Positions 45,393 to 54,936 of a stretch of 64,000 nucleotides of DNA are shown piece after piece; position 1 is the stretch's first letter, and every line of letters begins with the position of its first letter. The position numbers and the translations under genes were made by a program. The notes beneath the pieces are model-generated. The model had not been told where the DNA came from and did not search any database. It saw nothing but the letters and a program-made list of their open reading frames with translations. The DNA comes from Cylindrodendrum hubeiense (taxonomy: Eukaryota > Ascomycota > Sordariomycetes > Hypocreales > Nectriaceae): contig JAANBB010000003.1 of assembly GCA_014621425.1 (NCBI GenBank), positions 1-64,000 of the forward strand. The letters run 5' to 3'.

Positions 45393-46584
45393 ATGGATAC
45401 GCGCTCTATCCTCCACTCTCCATTCCGCATCCTACACCCTCAATCGCCCACTATGACAGACCAGACTTCTCCAGCACGGTCCCCCAAGACCCCACCCAAG
45501 TCACCGTCGACCGAGCCGCGGTCCTCACCAGACATCGAGGCTGACCCATCCGTCGCTGGCGACGAACAAGGAAATGATGATGCAGACTCCGCATTTGGTG
45601 CGGGCAGCCGTGCCTCCTCCACTACCTCTGTCTCCGAAAGCATTCTCGACTACCGTAAGCTGCACGGCCGCACATATGAGAACGTCAAGACGACCGAGTA
45701 CTGGGCTCCCAACGACGAGCAGCAAAATGAAGGCCTCGATATCAGTCACAATGTCCTTCTCATGAACCTTGAAAACAAGCTCTTTGTGGCTCCCATTGGC
45801 GACAATCCAGCACGCGTTCTTGATGTTGGCACTGGTACCGGCATTTGGGCCATCGATTTTGCCGACCAGTTCCCAGGAGCCAAGGTCATTGGAACCGACC
45901 TGAGTCCCATCCAACCCTCCTGGGTCCCCCCTAACGTCGAATTTATCATTGATGACTGTACTCAGGACTGGACCTGGCCCGCTGACCACTTTGACTTCGT
46001 CCACCTTCGAGGTCTTTACGGCAGCATTCCTGACTGGAAGGATTTATATAGCAAGGCCTTCCATCACCTCGTCCCTGGTGGCTGGATCCAAGATCTGGAG
46101 ATGGATGTTAAAATTCAGTCAGATCATGTAGCCCTCCCAGATGACCACCCTTTCAACCGTTGGGCCGAGCTCTTCTATGAGGTCGGCGAGAAGACAGGCC
46201 GCTCCTTTACTATTGCTACCGACCACCTTATGCGAGACAATTTGGCATTAGTAGGTTTCGTCGACATTGTTGAGCGGAAGGTCAAGTGTCCCATAAGCGG
46301 ATGGCCCAAGGACCCCACGAAGAAGCAAGCCGGAATACTCCTAATGATGGCCATGGATGAGAGCCTTGATGGCTTTACCAACTATCTGTTCACCCAAGTT
46401 CTGGGCTGGGACAAAGCTGATGTTATAGTCTTTGTCGCCGAGTACCGCAGAGAGATGAGAAAGCTATCCAACTGTGGCTGGGCTTATATGTGAGCATTCT
46501 CACGATGCAGTCATCACCCCATCAGTTCAATTAACTCTTTTTAGCACCGTTGTTTATGGTCAAAAGCCGCTCACAGCAGCTTAA
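45393..46584 (+). CDS. LaeA-like SAM-dependent methyltransferase, copy 1
   Basis: Class I methyltransferase of the fungal LaeA-like group (Methyltransf_23). Exons 45393-46489 and 46545-46584 give 378 aa; the short last exon adds the typical ending TVVYGQKP. A disordered Pro/Ser/acidic N-terminus of about 85 residues precedes SILDYRKLHGRTYENVKTTEYWAPND. SAM motif I is LDVGTGTGIWAIDFA, then GTDLSPIQPSWVPPNVEF (motif II region), FDFVHLRGLYG and LVPGGWIQDLEM. Start at 45393; an in-frame ATG at 45450 is the alternative. Closely similar in architecture to the copy at 49.5 kb, so the two are paralogues. Could methylate a metabolite of the intervening P450 or act as a LaeA-type regulator. Confidence 0.9.
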
Positions 46585-46902
46585 TGGCTCTGGTCAATAC
46601 CGTTGGAGATTTATCGTTCCAATCTTGGGATTAAAATTGTGCACTTTAGTATGAATCGCGTGTATTGGCGATCGAACGTTTCATTATGACCACTTAAACA
46701 TTATGAAGAAGGCAAAAGCAGGCCGGGTTGTGTTCTTGAATTGGAAAGCGCAGAACTTTCGGCGCTTCTCATCCTCCAGGCATAGGACCAGTAACGTGAA
46801 CAAGAATGATACAAATATTTGACATGAAGAGTCTGAATCTTGAAATATAGACATCCGATTGCAGTTCTTTTCTCACTCGTGTGGAGAGAACGAGTTAGTT
46901 TG
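46585..46902. other. Convergent intergenic spacer
   Basis: About 320 bases between the 3' ends of methyltransferase 1 and the P450. AT-rich; no gene or repeat seen. Confidence 0.55.
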
Positions 46903-48658
46903 CTAGCCTGTGCGATCCGTCACTTGAACCCACATGTCCGAAATGGCAAAAAGCCCAAGGTAGTTCCGTGCAGACCACGGACGAGTCGGATTGTTAAATG
47001 CCAGTTCAAAATTACGCATCAGCTGTTTGTCGATGGCTCAGTCAGCACACCCTCTAGGATCAATGAGAAGGCGGGTACGCAGCATGTGTGTGTTACATAC
47101 CTCAAATATTGTTTTTCCGAGCTCAATCTGAGCGACCGGTTTCCCCAAGCATTGGAACCTACCGTGACCAAAAATGAGCTCATTGGTGCGAGTCATGGCG
47201 GCCAGCTTGTCGGGGTCAAGTTCAAACCATCTCTCAGGTCGGAATGCTTTGGCATCTTTTCCATATATCTCCTCCTTGTGATGCATTGCATACGCTGAGT
47301 ATCCGATGCAAGCGCCACCAGGCAAGAACATGGTCTCCCCATCGACTACGACGGTGTCGCCTTCGAGTGGAATGTCGCGTAGAAAGATATTTGCAACGGG
47401 CGGCCGCATTCGCATGCCCTCACGGATCACGGCATTCAGATAAGGAAGCTGCTTAGCCTGGGCTGTGGTTATGAGACCATCTTCTGAGAGTGGAGCATTG
47501 CCATTGTTCACAGCATCATCTACCTCGCGCTGTAGCTTGACGTAGACGCGAGGATTCCCGATTATATAGAGCAAGATGCCGCGGAGGGCACCAGCTGTGG
47601 TGTCAGAGCCTGCGATGATCTGCTCGAGCGCCTCGGAGCGTAGTTCGTCGCCGTTTAGGCCGTGGCGAATGAAGGAGGCCAGCATGTCGGAACGCTTGTC
47701 GGTAGAGTCTGCAGCGCGCTGGTCGACAAAGCGGAAGCAGGTGGCCATCATCTTGCCAAAGCCATTGTTGGTTTTGGGCGAAGGCGCAATGAACTTGCCG
47801 ATGAAAGGAGCCTGAGCGATCCAACTGAACCCCAAGGCAAGTGCATTATTAGCAATGGCAAGTCCCTCCTCGCTTGATTGGATATAATCATCCACGTCGA
47901 AGTCATTCCGCAGCATCCCAAACGCCTTGCCCAAACCCACGCTACTAATCACATCAAGAGTGAAGTATTGGACCTTTTTTGCTAGGTCCATAGGCACTAT
48001 CTGGTCATCAGATGAGATATACTTGGACCGGATGAGATTAAGAAATTCTTGGAGGCGTTCGTCAATAGATATTTCGAGGTCGAGGTTTTCTCTTCCAGAA
48101 TACTGACACAATCAATTAGCTGTACGTCTCAAATGGCTTGAAAATGAGGGAACATGAATTCATACCCCTGGTGCCATCTGCTTCCTCCTCAGCTCATGCT
48201 TGGCATTATCAGTTTGGCTAAAGACATTGTCCCGTCGGTACTCGATGCGACAGGCTTGATAGTACCAATCGGTACGCTTATAGCCCGGGTGATTGTTCAC
48301 ATGGGACCAGATTTCGGGAGAAGACGTAATAAGAACTGTAGGTGCCACTCGCGCAATTGGCCCTTTGAGAGGAGATGTGTGTTAGAGGCATCGTATGGTA
48401 GGGCAATGGAGGCCTAGGCCAAGGGAGATGAATCAGGATTCGCGCACCATATTTCTCACTGATCTCTTCGTACCAGTCATGGCAGATGTTCTGGAGCATG
48501 GCTTTGCGGTGAGGCAAGTCTGTGAAGCTAGCCCACAGCGGGCCTCTGAATTTCCTCAGTCGGGCATATTCCACGATTGTCTGGGTGAGATACCAGACTA
48601 CGAGGATGCCAAGTAGTAGTGGTATAGCCTCCTGGGACGAGGTGGCTAGGACCCCCAT
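46903..48658 (-). CDS. Cytochrome P450, pisatin demethylase-like
   Basis: Membrane-anchored (ER) monooxygenase. Exons 48658-48448, 48362-48166, 48102-47101, 47022-46903 give 509 aa. An N-terminal hydrophobic anchor (AIPLLLGILVVWYL) is followed by the GPLWASFTDLPH region, YKRTDWYY and YSGRENL blocks shared with pisatin demethylase-like enzymes (CYP57-type clan). The I-helix is GSDTTAG, the K-helix EGMR (ExxR), the PERF block FRPERW, and the heme loop FGHGRFQCLGK with its axial Cys. The last exon supplies the usual ending NFELAFNNPTRPW...WVQVT. It lies between two methyltransferase genes, suggesting a shared pathway. Substrate unknown; detoxification of plant phenolics is the best-known role of the group. 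Confidence 0.92.
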
Positions 48659-49481
48659 GGTAGATGCAACGAGGCCAACGAATGCCAGAAGTTGATGCAG
48701 GATTGAGATCTGGTGAAAACTGGGCTATCAATGCGAATGGCTTAATATTCCTGGTACCTGGTATCATATGCCGGTTCCTGATAAAACCCCGCACCTTTGC
48801 CTTTTGGAGCGGGAGGCCCACGGAACTGCATAAGCCTGCTGGTGGCTTCCAATTAGGACCCAAGGATTACCAGGAAGTCTGCAGCGAGTTTGCGGGCGGG
48901 TGATGCGGTAGACACCGAGATTATGTGCTAAATTACGTGTCTCAGAACAAGGTTTACGAGGCGAGTCAGGTCTGTACCGAAGATGCGGTACTGCCAGGAT
49001 GTTACATAGAATGGTGGGACCCAATTGAACCCAGTACCTCCATTACCGCGTTGAGTCAGTTGAGTCGAGATGGACGACTTTGCAAGACGGTTGTTTTGGC
49101 CACGTAGCTCATCCGTGTTTTGCAGAGGCGCAAATCGGCGGTGCTGGGGGTTCGTCATGATGGCGGACGCCCTACGTTGATTCGGGCCTAGCAGGTTCGT
49201 ACAAAAGCAAAGCATGATTGGGCAATAGACGTCTCGCTTGCGCATGTGGAGTCGGTCTAGAAATGAGTCGGCCAGATTGTAGGCCGTTTGCGTCTTGATT
49301 TATTTTGTCTCTCGCCTGATGCGCTGTCGTGGGATTCAACTTCACGCCTCGGACTCCACTTAGCTTGAGTCTGTGAACGATCCGTCGACGGCTATCCATC
49401 GCTTAGATCGCGGCAGACGACCAACACCAACACCAACAAGCGCCCTCCACATCGCGCCGCGGAGCACGAGCTTCGACAACC
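48659..49481. other. Divergent intergenic region of P450 and methyltransferase 2
   Basis: About 820 bases between two diverging starts. It would allow shared control. Frames at 48664-48903 and 48928-49245 are overlapping shadows with no domain content. Confidence 0.5.
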
Positions 49482-50746
49482 ATGTCCAGCCCCAAGAGTC
49501 TAAGTGCGGGGTCACCGGCACAGTCCCCAGACCGGTTGGAAGAGACGGATGCGACTCACCCGACGAACACGCAGATCCCATATGTACGGTTCATGTCCCT
49601 GTGGCCCTGACACTGCATAGAGTTAGTGCTGATTATGCCTTTCTGCAGAACGAGGATGACGATGTAGACTCCGCCATCGGTGACAATGACAGGTGAGCTG
49701 ATGCGCGATGACGAGCGCGTCAAGTCCGTGTTCGCTCAAAGAAATCCACAGTATTGCCTCATCCACCGCTTCTCTCACAGACAGCATTTACGACTACCGT
49801 AGCATCCATGGCCGCACTTTCCAGAGCTCCAAAACCACCGAGTACTGGGGTCCCAATGACGACAAACAGAACAATGGCTTGGATATATCGCACCACTTCA
49901 TCACAAGGATCAAGGGCGACCGGCTATTCCTAGCCCCCATCGGCGATGCCCCGTCCAAGGTTCTGGACGTGGGCACAGGCACAGGCATCTGGGCCATCGA
50001 CATGGCAGACACCTATCCATCAACCGAGGTCATTGGCACCGACATTAGCCCGATTCAACCGGCCTGGGTGCCTCCAAACTGCGCATTCCACATCGACGAC
50101 GCGCAGCTCGAGTGGACTTTTTCCGCCAAGACCTTCGACTTTGTGCACATCCGGGCACTGTACGGCTGCATTGGCGATTGGACAGAGCTCTACCGGCAGG
50201 CCTACAAGGTGCTGGTGCCGGGAGGGTGGCTTGAGGACTTTGAGATGAATATTCACTTGCATAGCGACCTGCCCGAGATCAGGGACGACCCGGATCACGT
50301 CTTTAAGCAGTGGGCTAAAGTTTTCCTCGAGGCCATGGACCGTATCGGAAAGACGGGGCGTATCGCCATGGGCAGCAACATGCGCAAACACATGGAGAAG
50401 GCTGGCTTCGTGGACATTGTTGAGAAGTCCTTTCAGGTTCCATGTGGCGCGTGGAGCAGTGACCCTAGGCTGAAGGAAGTGGGCTTGTACAATCTTGTTT
50501 TCCTAGACGAGAGTCTAGAGGGCTTCGCTCTGTTCTTGCTAAAGCAGATTATGGGGTGGGAGTACGTCGAGATACAGGTGCTCGTGGCCAAGATGCGCTC
50601 CGCCATTCGGGATGCCAAAATCCGGCCATACTATCTTGTGTAAGTTCTGCGCGGTTTTCTATCTTGTGTATGGTATTGAGGATACTGCTGACATACATGG
50701 CAGGACCAATGTGTACGCCAGGAAGCCAGAAGAATCGACCGATTAA
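49482..50746 (+). CDS. LaeA-like SAM-dependent methyltransferase, copy 2
   Basis: Exons 49482-49583, 49649-49692, 49752-50639, 50704-50746 give 358 aa. The first two small exons encode a disordered acidic N-terminus ending DDDVDSAIGDND, matching the NDDADSAFG stretch of copy 1. The core runs SIYDYRSIHGRTFQSSKTTEYWGPND, SAM motif I LDVGTGTGIWAIDMA, GTDISPIQPAWVPPNC, FDFVHIRALYG and LVPGGWLEDFEM; the last exon gives VTNVYARKP. Clear paralogue of the gene at 45.4 kb, but diverged and with two extra 5' introns, so the duplication is not recent or one copy has lost introns. Divergent from the P450. Substrate unknown. Confidence 0.9.
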
Positions 50747-51398
50747 GGCTACGAACGCCCAAGACAATGCGTTTCCTATTGACAGGCTCAAGTCAAGTAG
50801 GTTTTAAAATGAGTTGGCGGAAGCGCGGTGCGATGGAAACGATGCTACATAACCGAGCAAAATATTCGAGGCGACTCGAAACTCATATAACAATAGGCAC
50901 ATGTCTGCCTGTCCAAGCTTGTCACGATAGCATTATTATTTAACGCCATGATTACCAGCGAGAACGAATTCCTTGAAACATTTGCCTCATCAAAAAACAC
51001 TCACTCTCATGATGGCTTGAACGGATCACGATATCTTTCCCGTGGTGGTTTGACTCCCGCAAAGGCCGGCTAGTCGGACTGTGTAGGAGCCCCACAGCAG
51101 CTATATTGGGTTTTAGGTGAAAGAGAGCGGCCAGGAAAATGAATCTGCTCATTACTATTGACCCTGGAACGCGGGCTGTAGTTCTTTGACATAATGCAAA
51201 TGTTGTAAGATCGGACATAACCGTGCACGGTGTCAAGGCTGTTTCATCAGTGACCACTAGCATCATCCAGTCCATGCATGGTGTCTGCCAATTCAGGCTA
51301 ACTAGTGGCTTAGCAGTATTGCCATTGAGCCTCCAAAATTTAATCTCAACCAGACATCTGAACCTACTGTATATCAATCAAATCCCTCACCACTCGAG
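50747..51398. other. Intergenic region upstream of the DUF4419 gene
   Basis: About 650 bases, with the promoter of the DUF4419 gene at the right. A minus-strand frame at 50952-51377 lacks domain content. Nothing else seen. Confidence 0.5.
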
Positions 51399-52533
51399 AT
51401 GCCCGCTGTCATCAAACCTCAGCCCTCCAAAGTCGGTCGCAACCAGGACCCAGCTGTCCGGTCACCCAAGGAGCTTCTGGCCAACGTCTCGCACCATTAC
51501 AGCAACCTCCCGGTGCTCCACTCCTCCTTCGCCGATCTAGAATCTGCGGATGCCTCGCCCGATGTTGTGCCGTATGAGAATGGCTTCGTCTACACAGTGC
51601 TGCGCGCATTCCAGCAGGACATGCATCTTGAACTGCGCCCGGATGACGTCTGGATCGCCATCCTGTCGCAGCTGAGCTTCTTTGTCAACAGCCATAGCGA
51701 GGAGCTGCGGTCTTTTTTTTGTCCGCCACGAGAACAAGATGACGATTCAGGTTGACATGCAGCCGCACACCCTCAGTGATGTCGACATCAACATGTTTAT
51801 CGAGCGCTTGGTAAATCTAGTACAGGCTAAGCTCAGCAATCCTGCCGTCGCGGATTGGATGTTGCCGCGCTTCTCTACGACCACGCAGACAGATGCCACT
51901 GTGGCCGCCATGGTCTTCCTGGGCTCTTTGAAGCAATATTTCAACTATGAGATGCGCATTGGATGTGGCTTCCCCTCGGTGACGTTGCTTGGCACGCGCG
52001 ATGATTGGGAGTTGCTACGGCAATGTATCTCGCACTTGACAGACCTGGGCGATTTCCAGGAGCTACGCGACTGGGCTGCGTATCTGGACTGCGTGCTGAT
52101 GTACATGATAGCCGGATTCGACTACCCTGATGCCCAAGAGGTTAAGGACTTTTGGATGCGCGCCGCGCACTCCGCCGGCCAACGGGCTTCGGGCGGCCTG
52201 ATATCACTTTCGGGATGGCTCACGGCCTTTTGTCTCTGGCAAGCCGATGGGACGCTCACGCGCGTGTACAGCGACGAGGAGTTGAAGCAGCATTTGAGCA
52301 CAGACAACATTGGCGAGTGGGCCAGGCTGGAGCTATCGGGTGTGAGCTTTCCGGTTATTGGGAGGTTTTCGATTCCCGCTGCCATTGTGAATTTTCCCGT
52401 CATCGTCCTGGACGGCTTCTCGGAAGAAAAAACGGTGGTTGTTGCCGGATTGGTTGGAATGGAAGTGGGCGGCACAGAACTGTCCACTGCCAAACCTCGA
52501 CCAGGGTGGTGGTTGTTGCACGAGAAATCGTGA
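51399..52533 (+). pseudogene. DUF4419 protein with a one-base frame break at poly-T
   Basis: Single exon; about 377 aa if bridged. DUF4419 signatures: RPDDVWIAILSQLSFFVNSHSEELR, then FVRHENK, DWMLPRFSTTTQTD, SLKQYFNYEMRIGCGFPSVTLLGTRDDWELL and GGLISLSGWLTAFCLW. The frame breaks in a run of eight T (51713-51720): with seven T, LRSFF continues directly into VRHENKM, which is the conserved continuation. No intron fits. A homopolymer sequencing error is at least as likely as real decay. Function of DUF4419 is unknown; family is common in fungi and some bacteria. Confidence 0.85.
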
Positions 52534-52743
52534 TGGGCCAATATTTGACACAATGGCTTTAACGGGTTTAACTGGTCGGCAGGCCCTATGGGGGTTAGTA
52601 TCGTGCATCTTGCGCAAGTATGACTGGAGACTTTCTTTGTCTGCTAGACTCGTCCACTGGTCAGATAAATCCAATATGAAATCACATATATTGTATAAAT
52701 CACTCCGAATTATTCGTAGATATTATATACCAAATTGTCACCA

Positions 52744-53661
52744 CTATTCCTTGGTTTCTGAATCCCTCGTCGACCCATCATCGCCCTTCTTCCACGTCCG
52801 CAAAAGCACCTCGGCGAATCGACTCCAGACACGCTTCGGCAACTCATGGCCAACATCCTCCCACAGTAAGTACTCAGCATCGGGAATCCCCTTTGCCAGT
52901 GCCTCTCCATGCACCACGCCGAAGAACTGATCCTTAGCACCCTGGATCACCGTAGCTGGACACTTGATATCCTTGAGCATCTCGACCCCAGGCCACCCAG
53001 CAAACGACGCGGCGCCGTGATTTGGCCCCTTGGAGTGCAGCGTCCCGCCTCTCAATTCCCGATCCATACTCTTGGCGATCTGCACCTCGTTCTCCCTTCT
53101 CTCCTCCTCGGAGGGCGGTTGTGTCGCGAGGGCGGCCCGCAACTTCATCTCATTCTCGATATACTTTTGTCTGAAGTTACTGATTCCAATCGAGATGGGA
53201 TCAGCTGCAAGGCCCATGGCGCCTTGCTTTAGAGGTCGCTCAGCGTTCACGCCGGGGGATGTGTAGAGCAGAGTCAGGCTTCGGACCTGTTCTGGCCTGC
53301 GTGTGGCAACTATGTTCGCCAAGGGTCCTCCCATACTGGCACCGACGAGGTGGAATCCTTTGGAGGGCAGATCGAGGTGGTCGATTAGCCCCTCGACATC
53401 CCCGGCCATGTCCGAGAGGGTGTATCCGCCGGGGACCGGGAACTCGGTCGACAGGCCGGTGTCGCGGTGGTCGAAGCGGATGAGGTAGTGTCGGTCCCCG
53501 GCGGGGCTAAACAGCGTAATCAGGTCCTCTGGCCACTGGTGCATTGAGCAGGAGTGGCCGGAGATGAGCACGACGGCGGGGTCAGACGGGTCACCAAAGG
53601 TCTGGTAGCAAATGCGCACGCGGTTCGGGAGGGTGACGAAGAGCTCCGGTGAGGCATCCAT
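52744..53661 (-). CDS. Alpha/beta hydrolase
   Basis: Single exon, 305 aa, ATG at 53661. Alpha/beta-hydrolase fold: oxyanion strand VVLISGHSCSMHQW, RFDHRDTGLS, nucleophile elbow GASMGG (Ser in LVGASMGGPLAN), acid region VIQGAKDQFFGVVHG with candidate Asp, and catalytic His in WEDVGHELP. Resembles bacterial EstX/aclacinomycin-methylesterase-type hydrolases more than secreted lipases. No signal peptide; cytosolic. The intronless structure and bacterial-like sequence make horizontal origin possible but unproven. Substrate unknown. It converges with the DUF4419 gene, with only 210 bases between the stops. Confidence 0.9.
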   Translation of the reverse strand: MDASPELFVTLPNRVRICYQTFGDPSDPAVVLISGHSCSMHQWPEDLITLFSPAGDRHYLIRFDHRDTGLSTEFPVPGGYTLSDMAGDVEGLIDHLDLPSKGFHLVGASMGGPLANIVATRRPEQVRSLTLLYTSPGVNAERPLKQGAMGLAADPISIGISNFRQKYIENEMKLRAALATQPPSEEERRENEVQIAKSMDRELRGGTLHSKGPNHGAASFAGWPGVEMLKDIKCPATVIQGAKDQFFGVVHGEALAKGIPDAEYLLWEDVGHELPKRVWSRFAEVLLRTWKKGDDGSTRDSETKE

Positions 53662-54936
53662 TTTTCTAGTAGGCGGTGGCTTGATTGACCTATGGCTGGT
53701 TCGGTGCAGAGGGTTGAGGACTGAGTGCTGAGCCTCGAAAATGTTTAGGTATCAAGAGACGAAGTGCGGACTTGCGGAGAATGGTACAATTGTATCAACA
53801 CACAGGTGTGGGGCTTATTTCCGCGCAGCGCTGACACCTCTCAGTCGGCGCTAAATGCTTCCGACGCGGTTGGTGATTGTACGCGCTGACAAGGTACAGC
53901 CCTACAGCTACCTCCACTACTGATGACTAGGCTACGATCCCGGTCCGCAATGATGGACCATCAAAGGACTCCCCAAGTATGTAACTAAGAGTATTGCTAT
54001 TCGCGCACATCCGTGTACAGCTGTTTCAAAAGATAATTACTAGCAACATACCGAATATGACACTTGAGTAGGGAAATCCATGCAGGCTAATTATTAGCAT
54101 TTATTTATCCTAATACTACATTTTATCTCAGTTTTTATTTCATAAGATTACATTTTTCTTAAGGGTTTATTCCCTAATAGTAAAAAGTAGCCTTTATGTT
54201 AAGGGTGCATAAACACAGGATGTACCTAAGATTTAGGTGCTAAAATTGTATCTATGTGCGAATAGCAATAATCGTAGGTATCAGCTTGGTAGTTATTAAT
54301 AAAACTCGATTCCCTCAATCCCTCTTGACTGCTGTACATCACCGTTGACTAACTAGTTTCTCATGCAAAAGAACTCGCTACGCTCAGTACTACACCCTAT
54401 CATATTGGCAAACATGGACCTTTTTTTCATTAAATGAAAATGAAGTATTGGATGTACTCGAATAGAAGCTCTTGATTTCTAGCTGGTTGCCAGCTTGCCA
54501 GCTGTCTCCTGTACACAAAGATTTGAACATCTTCAGATTAGAGTCACAACAATTCAATTTGAGGCTCCTAATCTATGATTGCGGATTCGTAGCTATTACG
54601 TTCTTTATCAATAGTCTATCTAGTTGTAACACTTTCCGCCGAGTCTCTTAAGGAGGGATTTAGGACTTCAGGAGTAAGTGACTATGTTATGACTCGGTCA
54701 ACATGAGCAACGGTTACTTAATATGGAATTATTTGGGTTTCTGGAAATAGACAGGGCATATTTACTTGCCATTGATCGGTTGTGAGCGGGAGCTAGGACC
54801 AAGCTGCAGAGACACGTGGAACGATGGCCATGGTTCTCCCCACAATTTGGAAAGAAATCCCTCAACGGCAATATTCACTGCATAGGAGGCAAGCTTGCTT
54901 CGCCATGGAGTTTTATTGAAGAAGTCAATCGAGAAA
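53662..54936. other. AT-rich intergenic region with a MITE
   Basis: About 1.27 kb between divergent genes. Contains MITE copy 2 (53992-54270) and otherwise AT-rich sequence with no open frame of interest; the second HET gene's promoter is at the right. Confidence 0.6.
53992..54270. mobile_element. MITE copy 2, TA-flanked, inverted-repeat ends
   Basis: About 279 bases in the same orientation as copy 1 at 16265-16513. Ends TATTGCTATTCGCGCACA and the complement of the right end TATTGCTATTCGCACATA match at 16 of 18 positions; both ends carry TA. About 30 extra bases near the left end (TACAGCTGTTTCAAAAG region) account for its greater length. No coding capacity. Confidence 0.85.
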
